Origin: Parvibaculaceae bacterium Mf 1.05b.01
GTDB taxonomy: Bacteria; Pseudomonadota; Alphaproteobacteria; Parvibaculales; Parvibaculaceae
Length of the DNA: 64,000 nt
Direction of reading: 5' to 3'
Assembly: GCA_000509225.1 (NCBI GenBank)
Contig: BAOK01000001.1
Span: 1,888,245 to 1,952,244 of the forward strand
Shown: piece after piece, positions 54,236 to 63,134 of the stretch
How the letters are laid out: each line of letters begins with the position of its first letter
Position numbering within the stretch: the first letter of the stretch is position 1
Program-made: the position numbers and the translations under genes
Notes under the pieces: generated by a model
What the model saw: the letters and a program-made list of their open reading frames with translations, nothing else
Told to the model about the DNA's origin: nothing
The model's database searches: none

Positions 54236-56038
54236 TTACGCCTCATCCTCCTCAAGCGCAGGACTTAAGTCCTCTGACGACTGAACCGCGTGGAAGCGGG
54301 CAAGGTAGCCGCCTTCCCGATTGGCCAATTCGTCATAGGCCCCATCTTCAACGATCCTTCCATCCTCAAAGACAAGAACACGGTCGACCTGCCGGACCGT
54401 CGAGAGGCGGTGCGCGATGATGATGGTCGTCCGACCCTTCATCAGGTCTTCCATGGCTTCCTGCACCGCCGCCTCTGTCACCACATCCAGGCTGGAGGTT
54501 GCTTCGTCGAGCACGAGGATCGGGGCGTCTGCCAGAAATGCCCGGGCAATTGCCACCCGTTGACGCTCCCCGCCTGAAAGCTTCACGCCACGCTCGCCCA
54601 CCATCGTGCCAAGGCCATCAGGCAGTGCCTCGATGAATTCATTGGCTCGTGCGAGACGCGCCGCCTTCATCACGTCAGCCTCGCTAGCATCAGGATTTGC
54701 ATAGGCAATGTTTTCCCCGAGGCTGCGGTGGAACAGGAGAGGCTCCTGCGGGACAACTGACACCGCCCGGCGTAAACTGACCGGATCAACCGTGGCGATA
54801 TCCTGTCCATCAATCAGCACCCGTCCGCTGTCCAGGTCATAGAGACGCTGAAGCAACTTCACGAAAGTGCTTTTACCTGAGCCAGACTTGCCCACCAGAG
54901 CGATCTTCTCGCCTGCTTTGATTTTCAAAGACAGATTGGAATAGACCGCCTGATCCTTGCGTGGGTAGAGAAAGCCGACCTGATCGAAGTCGATCGCCCC
55001 TGCGCGCAGATCAAGTGCCGGCGCACCTTTGACCACAGCAGGTTCCATCGGTAAATCATGGAACATCACCAGATCCTCAATTTCCGACACACCCTGTTGC
55101 AGGTTCTGCAAATGGTAACCCATATCCCTCAAATAGGCGTTGATCATGAGATAAGCCGTCAGCCCAAAGACGATATCACCTGTGGTTGCGCGCCCCGCAG
55201 CCCACTCGGCAACGATCAGGCCCACAATCCCGGCGACAAGAGCAACGGAGGCAACATTTTGAACGATGAGAAGGTTTTCCATCATCGCCCAAGCACTCAC
55301 AGCCTTGCGTCGCCAAAAATCAACGAGGGACAAGAGCCGCGCATCTTCGCGGTCCTCCGTGCCGAAACTCTTCACAACAGAGTTGCAGGTGATGGCGTCA
55401 GCAACCTGAGCACCGACTTCACTGTCGGCATCCATGTGGGCCCTGTGTCGGTCCGGCAAATGTCGAATGGCAAGCCAAGCTGTCACGGCAACATAAAAAA
55501 TGCTGGTTATCCCCGCAAAGAGGCCCACCAGTGGCCAGCGCCAGCTCAGCACCGCCAGAATGCCGACGAGCATGAGCGCTGCTGGAAGCAGCGCTGCATA
55601 AACTGTGTCTGCAATGGTGTCGTAGGCCCACATGCCACGGGTCAGCTTCCGGACGGTGGCACCTGCATGGGAGCTTTCGTGCCAATTGGCGGGATAGCGC
55701 TGCACGCGAGCGAAGCCTTCGGTGATGATGTCGCGCATTACCTTGGCAGCAAAATGCATCCAGAGCCGGAACTTCAGGCGCTGCGCTGTGAAGAACACCA
55801 CGCTCTGACCAACAAACAAGATCCCGGCCCATATCGCCGTGTCAACCTGATCCGGTGACGGCGGGACGTCAGCCGTCGATATCGTGTCAACCAGGTAGCC
55901 CGAGACGACCGGGAACATGATGTCGACGGCGACATTCACCACCAGCCCCACCATGAGCAGGAAAAACCAGAAGCCCTGGCGGCGCCAGTAAAACCAGATA
56001 AACGAAGCCACCTGCCGTGCAGAGACAGTACGTTTCAT
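54236..56038 (-). CDS. ABC transporter, fused permease and ATPase
   Basis: This 600-residue half-exporter has a six-helix membrane domain (residues about 20-320) and a C-terminal nucleotide-binding domain with Walker A GKSGSGKST, the Q-loop, signature LSGGERQRVAIARA and Walker B ILVLDEATSSLD. It works as a homodimer or with another half. The cargo may be a lipid, peptide or drug. The Met at 56038 begins the conserved soluble N-terminus. Confidence 0.9.
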   Translation of the reverse strand: MKRTVSARQVASFIWFYWRRQGFWFFLLMVGLVVNVAVDIMFPVVSGYLVDTISTADVPPSPDQVDTAIWAGILFVGQSVVFFTAQRLKFRLWMHFAAKVMRDIITEGFARVQRYPANWHESSHAGATVRKLTRGMWAYDTIADTVYAALLPAALMLVGILAVLSWRWPLVGLFAGITSIFYVAVTAWLAIRHLPDRHRAHMDADSEVGAQVADAITCNSVVKSFGTEDREDARLLSLVDFWRRKAVSAWAMMENLLIVQNVASVALVAGIVGLIVAEWAAGRATTGDIVFGLTAYLMINAYLRDMGYHLQNLQQGVSEIEDLVMFHDLPMEPAVVKGAPALDLRAGAIDFDQVGFLYPRKDQAVYSNLSLKIKAGEKIALVGKSGSGKSTFVKLLQRLYDLDSGRVLIDGQDIATVDPVSLRRAVSVVPQEPLLFHRSLGENIAYANPDASEADVMKAARLARANEFIEALPDGLGTMVGERGVKLSGGERQRVAIARAFLADAPILVLDEATSSLDVVTEAAVQEAMEDLMKGRTTIIIAHRLSTVRQVDRVLVFEDGRIVEDGAYDELANREGGYLARFHAVQSSEDLSPALEEDEA

Positions 56039-56574
56039 GTCATTTTCGTTTCCCTGACGGAAAACGCTCCTAACCAAAAGAGCCCTGGCGGATCACAAAG
56101 ATCGCAGTAATCAGGCTCAAATATTTCTATTGAGAAGTGCCCATACGGGCAGTTGCGCAGACCTGACGTCCCTCCAGCCAACGGCCTGGAGTGATCGTTT
56201 GCCCTCATGTCAGCAAGCTTTGGGTCACTCCAGAAGGAGGTCCCCGCGGCTCAGACCTAAATCAGAGGCCGACGTAGAGGTGGTTCGGAATTTTCACTAC
56301 CGGTTCCATGCTGGAGCCTTTTCCTCGTGTCCGATGCGGCATGCCCAAATCAGGGTTTTGCCGGTGCGCTGGGCAGAAATCCGCCCCTTGGTCGCTTCAA
56401 GATACGCTCTTTGCAGCCGAAACCAAGAGGGGCGCGCGTCTCGACTTTGAATTTGACATCATTGTGACCGAAAAGCCGCATTCCCTCGGCCAGGCGCAGG
56501 TGTGTCGGGATCATTTTTCCGCCACACTTAATCTTCAGACTGCGCATCTTACAGCCAAGACATTGAGGGGCTTC
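56039..56574. other. Intergenic region upstream of the AsmA-family gene
   Basis: About 540 nt. An inverted repeat pairs CTCCAG/CTGGAG around 56175-56195. A leftward open frame at 56350-56547 (MIPTHLRLAEGMRLFGH) has no ribosome-binding site or recognisable family. I see no certain feature; promoters of the divergent ABC and AsmA genes should lie here. Confidence 0.4.
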
Positions 56575-58647
56575 ATGTCACGCTTTCTATCTTTTCTCGT
56601 CGTTCTTGTTTTGCTCATCGTGGGCGTTCTGTTCGCAGCGCCTTCCTTTATTCCGGTGGAGAGCTACAAACCCCAAATCACTGCTTTGGTGAAAGAGCAA
56701 ACGGGACGTGATTTGACGATTGATGGCGACATCAGTCTTTCCTTCCTCCCCCGCTTGGCGGTGAGCGTAAACGATGTCGCCTTCCAGAATGCGTCATGGG
56801 CCTCTTCGCCCCATATGGCGAAGATGGAACAGCTGGAAATCGTTTTGAAAATCTTCCCGCTGATCCGGGGTGAAGTCGCTTTGGATCGCTTCATTATGCG
56901 CCGCCCTGAAATCGACCTTGCCGTGAACAGGCAAGGTATTGGCAATTGGGTGTTCGACATCCCCGCACAGAGCGCCCCTGCCCCAACTACAGAGGCACCG
57001 CCTGCCGGTGACGAAGGTGGGTTCACCCCCCAAGTCACAGACATTCAGTTGGGCGAAATCTCCCTGATTGATGGCTCTGTCAAATACTCAAACCTCGCGA
57101 CAGCTGAGACTTATGAAGCGAGTGATATCAATCTTGACGTGTCCCTGCCGAGCCTTGATGACCCGCTCGGTCTTGACGGATCGCTCGTCTGGAATGGCGA
57201 CACTGTTGACCTCAGCCTGGATGTTGCTGAACCGCGCGCTTTTTCCATTGGTGAGGCCTCAGACCTGACCCTCAAAATCACCGCCCCCAAAGTGACAGCG
57301 AGTTTCGCCGGTAATGGCAAAATGAGTCCGGTGCTCACAATTAATGGGCCGACGTCTCTTAGTATTCCCTCTGTTCGTGATCTTGCTGCCTGGGCTGGCC
57401 AGCCAATGGCTGATGGCGACGGTTTTGGCGCGCTTGATTTGAAGGGCACGGTTGCTGTCACTGGCGACAAGTATTCCTTCACCGGCGCAACACTGGCGTT
57501 TGACGGCATGAATGGCACTGGCGACCTGGCGGTTGACGCAGGCAGGGCGCGCCCGAAGCTCACCGGCGCCCTGGCTCTCGATAGGCTCAACGCCAATGTG
57601 TATCTGGCGGGTGGCAGCGAAAGCGCCCCATCTGATGGTCAAGCAGCACCATCAGGGGGAGGCAGCGGCGGAGCACCGGCGAGCAGCGGAAGCACGGCGG
57701 CTTCTGGATGGAGCGATGCCCCGATTGATCTGTCGGGCCTCAAAGCCATCGATGCCGACCTGGATCTAAGTGTAGGTGAAATCCTTTTCCAAGATCTCAC
57801 GATTGGCAAAAGCGCCCTTGATGTCCTGATGAGCGGCGGAAAGTTGACTGCGAAACTCACCGAGCTGGCGCTTTACGAAGGCGCGGGTGTTGGTCAGCTG
57901 GTGCTCGACGGATCCGGCAACACGCCGTCGGTTGGCGCAAACTTCAATTTGAATGGCTTGTCTGCTTATCCCTTCCTCAGGGACGCCGCTGGTTTTGAGC
58001 GCCTGGAAGGACTGGGGTCCTTCAATGTGAACGTCACAACGCGCGGGAAGAGCCAGAAGGCAATGATGAGCGCCCTGAACGGTTCAGGTGCTGTAACCTT
58101 CGCGGACGGCGCCATTCGGGGGATCAATATTGCTCAGCTCTCACGCAATGTATTTGCGGCGGCCACCAGCGGATGGGAATCTGGTGGTGCGCAGAGCACA
58201 GATTTTTCTGAGCTTGGCGGAACCTTCACCATTGCCAATGGCGTGCTGACCAATAATGATCTCAAAATGTTGAGCCCCCTCATCCGCGTCACCGGCAAGG
58301 GCACTGTGAGCATGCCGCCCCAAACCCTCAACTACCGGGTTGAGCCAAAGCTGGCGGCAACCCTTGAGGGACAGGGGGGAACGGGCGATGTCAAAGGGAT
58401 AGAGGTGCCGATTGTTATCTCTGGTCCCTGGAGCAATCCAAGCTTTACGCCAGACCTTGCTGCAATCATCCGTAATCCGGACGGCATTAAAGATGTAATT
58501 GACAGCGTCAAGGAAGACGGTGGCAAAGGGTTGCTGCAGGGCATTCTGGGCGGCGGTGCTGGGTCTTCTGACAGCACTTCCGGCGAGACCACCGAGGAAG
58601 AAAAACCACGGGTGGAAGATGCCATTCGCGGCCTTTTCAACCGCTAA
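56575..58647 (+). CDS. AsmA-family protein
   Basis: This 690-residue protein has an N-terminal membrane anchor (MSRFLSFLVVLVLLIVGVL) and the AsmA N-terminal pattern (KEQTGRDLTIDGDISLSFLPRL, then NDVAFQNASWA). A low-complexity Gly/Ser/Ala linker (residues about 345-380) precedes the C-terminal AsmA domain (LNGSGAVTFADGAI, and TGKGTVSMPPQTLNYRVEP). The family forms long beta bridges for phospholipid transport to the outer membrane. I chose the ATG at 56575 because it begins the anchor; the frame is open upstream without such a feature. Confidence 0.88.
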   Translation: MSRFLSFLVVLVLLIVGVLFAAPSFIPVESYKPQITALVKEQTGRDLTIDGDISLSFLPRLAVSVNDVAFQNASWASSPHMAKMEQLEIVLKIFPLIRGEVALDRFIMRRPEIDLAVNRQGIGNWVFDIPAQSAPAPTTEAPPAGDEGGFTPQVTDIQLGEISLIDGSVKYSNLATAETYEASDINLDVSLPSLDDPLGLDGSLVWNGDTVDLSLDVAEPRAFSIGEASDLTLKITAPKVTASFAGNGKMSPVLTINGPTSLSIPSVRDLAAWAGQPMADGDGFGALDLKGTVAVTGDKYSFTGATLAFDGMNGTGDLAVDAGRARPKLTGALALDRLNANVYLAGGSESAPSDGQAAPSGGGSGGAPASSGSTAASGWSDAPIDLSGLKAIDADLDLSVGEILFQDLTIGKSALDVLMSGGKLTAKLTELALYEGAGVGQLVLDGSGNTPSVGANFNLNGLSAYPFLRDAAGFERLEGLGSFNVNVTTRGKSQKAMMSALNGSGAVTFADGAIRGINIAQLSRNVFAAATSGWESGGAQSTDFSELGGTFTIANGVLTNNDLKMLSPLIRVTGKGTVSMPPQTLNYRVEPKLAATLEGQGGTGDVKGIEVPIVISGPWSNPSFTPDLAAIIRNPDGIKDVIDSVKEDGGKGLLQGILGGGAGSSDSTSGETTEEEKPRVEDAIRGLFNR

Positions 58648-58705
58648 AGAGGGCCTGGCGGTAAGCAATATCTGAAAGGGCGCTTCGCGTCCTTTCAGCC
58701 CCGCA

Positions 58706-59182
58706 TCAAACCTTTTTAAAAGCAGACAGATCTGCATATTCTTTGACGCCATCAACCCGGTATTGCCGCCTCTGCAATTTTGGATAGGTGCAGACGTCGA
58801 TTGAGGGACGCGTGCCGCCCATCAGGTAGACGAGGTCCTCCGCCCCTTCATTGCGCATGGCGTGAGCAGGCCCCCCTTTGGGGAAGAGCAGGACGTCGCC
58901 GGGTCCTACATCAAACACCTCATCCCCCAGTTCAGACTTGCCCTGCCCGGAGATGATATAGACGAATTCTTCGTCCTGATCGTGATAGTGAAATTCGGTC
59001 GTCTCGCGGCCGGGTTCAATCCTGACAATATGCAAACCCATATCAGTCAGTCCGGCAAGGTCTCCCAGGGTTCGGGTCAGGCGCACGGCATTCTCGTTAT
59101 ACTGGTGAACATGGCGCCGCTCCTCCATGTCCTTGATCCTGGATGCCGGAAAAAAACAGCTGTCTTTCGGGTTTTCTGCCAC
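58706..59182 (-). CDS. Cupin-domain protein
   Basis: This 158-residue protein has one cupin barrel with the first metal motif EFHYHDQDEEFVYIISGQG and the second motif region GDVLLFPKGGPAHAMRN. It could be a metal-dependent isomerase or dioxygenase or a sensor. It is convergent with the AsmA gene. Function is not assigned. Confidence 0.85.
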   Translation of the reverse strand: MAENPKDSCFFPASRIKDMEERRHVHQYNENAVRLTRTLGDLAGLTDMGLHIVRIEPGRETTEFHYHDQDEEFVYIISGQGKSELGDEVFDVGPGDVLLFPKGGPAHAMRNEGAEDLVYLMGGTRPSIDVCTYPKLQRRQYRVDGVKEYADLSAFKKV

Positions 59183-59253
59183 TGCTCAAACTCCCTTGAA
59201 GAGGTCACACTTCGTCTAGATGGTACCTGATCGCTTGGATCGCTAGACTGTGC

Positions 59254-59532
59254 ATGCTCGAATCACTCATAGGTACACCCTTGCTGTACAACGCACTCGC
59301 CGCCCTTGTGAAATTCGCAATTGCCTCCGTAGCGATTGGGGCGGCCCTGTCTGCGCTCGATATCCAGGCAGCCGACCTTTTGACTGATATGGGCCTGACA
59401 CCAGAGAAAATGCGGATCGTCCTGTCTGACGCGGTTGATTGGGCGCTGCCGCATTTCATGCTCGGCGCTATGGTGATCGTGCCGATCTGGCTTGTGCTGT
59501 TTCTCCTGAAACCTCCGGGCATCAACAAATAG
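59254..59532 (+). CDS. DUF6460-like small membrane protein
   Basis: This 92-residue protein has two hydrophobic segments (residues about 10-35 and 65-85) and the pattern LVKFAIASVAIGAALSALDI ... GAMVIVPIWLVLFLLKPP, resembling a conserved alphaproteobacterial family. Function unknown. Confidence 0.7.
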   Translation: MLESLIGTPLLYNALAALVKFAIASVAIGAALSALDIQAADLLTDMGLTPEKMRIVLSDAVDWALPHFMLGAMVIVPIWLVLFLLKPPGINK

Positions 59533-59693
59533 CGTGCCCAGCAAGCACTGCTACTTGCACCTTACTCACCAAAGACTAAATTAGTCGCTTAAGGAACCGG
59601 ACCGGTGGTCGGCCGGTCCATTTGACGCCCCTGCACCTCCCCTGTGATCTTCGGGAACAAATTGCAGGCGTGTCTGATCTGGGAGGTTCATCC

Positions 59694-60044
59694 ATGAAGA
59701 AACTCGTTTTGACCGCCGCGATGCTGGCCATGAGCACAAGCTTTGCGATGGCCGACATTGGCGCTGGCCTGGTCGGCAACACAGTCACGCTCACAGGGCC
59801 TGATGGGACAGTGACCAAAGTGCACTACCCTGACGCTTCCAATATTGTGCTCAAACTTCCTGACGGTGCTGAAGTGCCGGGAACCTGGCGCGTTGAGGGC
59901 AATTCAATCTGCACAACCGCTGGTGATCAGCCGGAAAACTGTACACCCCCTATCGACGATGCCCCCGCTGTCGGGAGCTCCGGTTCGATCGACGGTGAGG
60001 CTGGGTCTGTGGCGTGGGCCGTGACTGCAGGTAAAGACTTCTAA
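59694..60044 (+). CDS. Small secreted protein of unknown function
   Basis: This 116-residue protein has a signal peptide (MKKLVLTAAMLAMSTSFAM, cleavage near AMA-D) and a compact domain with two Cys (NSICTTAGDQPENC) likely to form a disulfide. I chose the ATG at 59694 with GGGAGG upstream. The stretch 59533-59693 shows no gene. A strong terminator follows. No family is recognised. Confidence 0.72.
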   Translation: MKKLVLTAAMLAMSTSFAMADIGAGLVGNTVTLTGPDGTVTKVHYPDASNIVLKLPDGAEVPGTWRVEGNSICTTAGDQPENCTPPIDDAPAVGSSGSIDGEAGSVAWAVTAGKDF

Positions 60045-60066
60045 GTCCTTAGATCAGGATTTGTTC

Positions 60067-60103
60067 AAAACGGCCCCTGTTATTGGATAGGGGCCGTTTT
60101 TAT
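60067..60103 (+). terminator. Rho-independent terminator
   Basis: A perfect 12-bp stem AAAACGGCCCCT/AGGGGCCGTTTT with a 10-nt loop is followed by T-rich sequence. It ends the transcript of the small secreted gene. Confidence 0.93.
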
Positions 60104-60112
60104 TGTATTTGC

Positions 60113-60127
60113 GGAAAACTGTTTTCC
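60113..60127. promoter_or_regulatory. Palindrome upstream of the SDR gene
   Basis: GGAAAAC-T-GTTTTCC is a perfect 15-bp inverted repeat. A related element GGAAAACCGTTTCC lies at 60255-60268. Both could be operator copies for a LacI- or TetR-type repressor of the SDR gene at 60305. Confidence 0.4.
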
Positions 60128-60304
60128 TGCGCAAACGGATTGCTTGCAGTAGACTTGGCGCCATATCGATTCTCCAGAGCCGGTCGATATTGATCTGATC
60201 GAGACCCGGCTCCTGATATTTTGTTTTGTCGCGTTTTCACCCGTGCCCCTTGGCGGAAAACCGTTTCCATGGTTCGGGAAAACGCTCAATTGAGGGGCCT
60301 TACA

Positions 60305-61099
60305 ATGTCGAGACTGGCAGGCAAAAACGCAATTATCACCGGTGCTGGAAGTGGTATTGGCCGCGCAAGTGCGCTGATCTTCGCGCGCGAAGGTGCCAAT
60401 ATTGTCGCTGTTGATCGGGTCGAAGGTGCTGTCGATGAAACAGCTGAAATGGTCCGGGCTAAAGGGGGCACGATCAAAACAGTCGCCGCGGATGTGGGCG
60501 ATGAGAACGCGGTCAAAGGCTTTATCGAATTTTGTGTGTCGGAATATGGCAGCCTTGATGCGATCTACGCCAATGCGGGCGTGAGCGGTGGGCTCGTCCC
60601 GATTCAGGATCAAACACCTGCCATGTGGGAAGAGATCCTTCGGGTCAATCTGATCGGTCCCTTTCTTGCGATCAAACACGCATCAGCGCATATGGTGAAA
60701 CAAGGCAAAGGCTCCATCGTTTGCACCGCATCGGTGGCGGGCCTGAGAGCGAATGCAGGCAACACGCCCTACTCGGCCTCGAAAGCCGGGGTGATCAGCC
60801 TCGTACAAACGGCTGCCAATCAGTTTTACGGCACGGGTGTGCGCGTCAACGCGATCTGTCCCGGGCTCATCGAAACAGGTATGACGGCGCCGCTCTTTGA
60901 AGGCGCGCGGGCCCGCGGCAGTGAGGGGAAGATCGGACAGCTCAACCCGACGGCGCGGTATGGACACCCGGAAGAAATCGCCAATATGGCGCTCTTCCTG
61001 GCCAGCGATGAAGCCTCCTACGTGAACGGGCAGGCGATCCCAGTTTGTGGCGGGCTCTCCAGCACCCATCCGTTTGCCCCAAGCCGGCGCGGCGCCTAA
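60305..61099 (+). CDS. Short-chain dehydrogenase/reductase
   Basis: This 264-residue NAD(P)-dependent oxidoreductase has the cofactor motif [17 protein letters not shown], the catalytic Ser (TASVAGL) and YSASKAG (Tyr and Lys), and the [10 protein letters not shown] loop. An Asp after the second strand (VAVDRVEG) favours NAD. The substrate is unknown. The ATG at 60305 follows GAGGGG. It is followed 12 nt later by mnmC. Confidence 0.88.
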   Translation: MSRLAGKNAIITGAGSGIGRASALIFAREGANIVAVDRVEGAVDETAEMVRAKGGTIKTVAADVGDENAVKGFIEFCVSEYGSLDAIYANAGVSGGLVPIQDQTPAMWEEILRVNLIGPFLAIKHASAHMVKQGKGSIVCTASVAGLRANAGNTPYSASKAGVISLVQTAANQFYGTGVRVNAICPGLIETGMTAPLFEGARARGSEGKIGQLNPTARYGHPEEIANMALFLASDEASYVNGQAIPVCGGLSSTHPFAPSRRGA

Positions 61100-61111
61100 C
61101 GCAAACAAGCC

Positions 61112-63061
61112 ATGAACCGATTGCCGTCTGCCGACATTACATGGCGTGCGGACGGCAGTCCGCAATCAAAGCGCTTTGACGATATTTACTTCTCCAGCGA
61201 AGATGGTCTGGCGGAGACCGCTCACGTGTTTCTGCAAGGCAATCATCTGCCGACCGCATGGGCTGATCAAACCCATTTCACAATTGGCGAATTGGGCTTT
61301 GGGACAGGGCTCAATTTCCTGGCGGCCTGGGCGCTCTGGCGGGAGACCCGATCGCCAGGTCACCATCTCCACTTCATCTCTGTTGAAGGCTTCCCTCTTA
61401 CACAAGAAGAGCTGTCGCAGGCGCTTGAGAAATGGCCGTCGCTTGCGCCTTTCGCCGCAGAGCTGATTGCCAACTATCCCGCACCCCATAGCGGCACACA
61501 CCGTCTTCATTTATCAGACAGTGTTTCTCTTACACTTTGTGAAGAGGACGCGCTCCCAGCCTTGAGCCAGCTTGAGGCCCAGGTCGATGCCTGGTTTTTC
61601 GATGGGTTTTCTCCCGCCAGCAATCCTGACATGTGGTCGGAAAGTGTCTTTTCTGAAGTCGCTCGTCTTTCGCGCGCGGGCACGACCCTCGCGACGTTCA
61701 CAGCAGCAGGTGCCGTACGCCGCGGGCTTGCCGCACAAGGGTTCGATGTTGAGAAAGTGAAGGGCTTCGGACGTAAGCGCGAAATGCTTGTTGGACGGAT
61801 GGGGGTAGCGCCAAACCGCAGTGCCGCTAAACCGTGGTACAGCATCCCACCCACACTAAACCCAAAGTCGGCGCTTATTGTGGGTGCCGGGATCGCAGGC
61901 ACCGCCGCCGCCTATGCGCTGAAACGCAAAGGCCTCACTGTGCAACTAGTGGATGGCGAAGGTCTTGGTGCCGGCGCATCAGGAAACCCAGCAGCGCTTT
62001 TTATGCCGCGCTTTTCAATCAACCCGACGCCTGAGGATGATTTCCATATTGCCGCCTATCTCTATGCAGAGCGTGAGATGCGGAACCTGCAACGAGATGC
62101 CGCTCCCCCCTTCTTTGACCCCAGGGGCGTTTTACAATTCGCGCGCACAGATGCTGAGGCCTCCCGCTTTGAAAAGATCGCCGCGCGGGCTCCGCTGCCG
62201 GAGGGTCACCTGGAGCTCATCGCCGCGCATGACTTGAGCGCCATAGCTGGATTTGAAACCGGGTTTCCTGCCTTTCTGTTTCCGCGCGCAGGTGTCATCG
62301 ACCCACGGGGCCTTCTCAGGCACCTCACCCAAGAGGTCGAGATTGAGCGCATCTCAGCTGCCTCGCTCACAAACAAAGATGGGGGCTGGCAGATAGATGC
62401 TCTTGCCCCAGAGAGCGCTGACATTGTAGTGCTGGCCAATGGGCCCGGCCTCTCCTCGTTTCCTGAAACAGACTGGCTGCCGCTGGAACCCGTGCTTGGT
62501 CAGATCACCAACCTGCCAGTCGACGCGTTGCCTCATCACTCGCATGCAATTGTTGCTGGGCCTTACCTTATCTCTCATGGCGACGGCTCCGCCCTGACCG
62601 GTGCGACCTATGAACTTGGTCGAGACGGGCAGAGTGCGCTGGGGCCTACCGTGATCGGCCATCAGCGCAATCTCCAGGATCTCGCAGAGATGTTTCCTAC
62701 ATTTGGCCAAGCGCTCGCGGGTCTCAACCCAGAAGATTTGTCAGGCCGCATATCCTTCAGAGCTCAGGTGCCGGACCGCGTTCCCTTCGCGGGGCCTGCG
62801 CCCATCAGGGACGACTATCTCGCCGCCTATGATCGGCTGCGTCATGGCGACCGGTTCGCCAGCTATCCACCCGCACCGGTTTATCCCGGGCTCTTCCTCC
62901 TGGGCGGCCTTGGTGCCCGAGGCTTCACCACCGGGCTGTTGCTGGGCGAGCTGCTCGCAGCTCAAATCGCCGGCACGCCCCTGCCCCTCCCCCGTGACCT
63001 TGCGGAAGCCGTCCACCCGGCCCGATTTATTGTGCGGGCTTTGCGAAAAAATACGGTCTGA
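61112..63061 (+). CDS. mnmC: Bifunctional tRNA mnm5s2U34 synthesis enzyme MnmC
   Basis: This 649-residue enzyme makes the last two steps of the wobble modification mnm5s2U34. The N-terminal methyltransferase domain (residues about 1-230) has GELGFGTGLNFLAAW for SAM and AWFFDGFSPASNPDMWS. The C-terminal FAD domain starts at IVGAGIAGTAAAYALKRKG near residue 254 and keeps SGNPAALFMPRFS. The order fits the two-domain MnmC of proteobacteria. Confidence 0.92.
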   Translation: MNRLPSADITWRADGSPQSKRFDDIYFSSEDGLAETAHVFLQGNHLPTAWADQTHFTIGELGFGTGLNFLAAWALWRETRSPGHHLHFISVEGFPLTQEELSQALEKWPSLAPFAAELIANYPAPHSGTHRLHLSDSVSLTLCEEDALPALSQLEAQVDAWFFDGFSPASNPDMWSESVFSEVARLSRAGTTLATFTAAGAVRRGLAAQGFDVEKVKGFGRKREMLVGRMGVAPNRSAAKPWYSIPPTLNPKSALIVGAGIAGTAAAYALKRKGLTVQLVDGEGLGAGASGNPAALFMPRFSINPTPEDDFHIAAYLYAEREMRNLQRDAAPPFFDPRGVLQFARTDAEASRFEKIAARAPLPEGHLELIAAHDLSAIAGFETGFPAFLFPRAGVIDPRGLLRHLTQEVEIERISAASLTNKDGGWQIDALAPESADIVVLANGPGLSSFPETDWLPLEPVLGQITNLPVDALPHHSHAIVAGPYLISHGDGSALTGATYELGRDGQSALGPTVIGHQRNLQDLAEMFPTFGQALAGLNPEDLSGRISFRAQVPDRVPFAGPAPIRDDYLAAYDRLRHGDRFASYPPAPVYPGLFLLGGLGARGFTTGLLLGELLAAQIAGTPLPLPRDLAEAVHPARFIVRALRKNTV

Positions 63062-63134
63062 ACGCTTTCCTTTGGCGCGCAAGCGCCTATCCTCTCCTCA
63101 TCAATATTCAAGATTTCAGAAAGAGTGCGCCCCA

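Noticed and set aside
55058-55858. A 266-codon rightward open frame.
   Set aside because: It is antisense to the ABC transporter, which has complete motifs.
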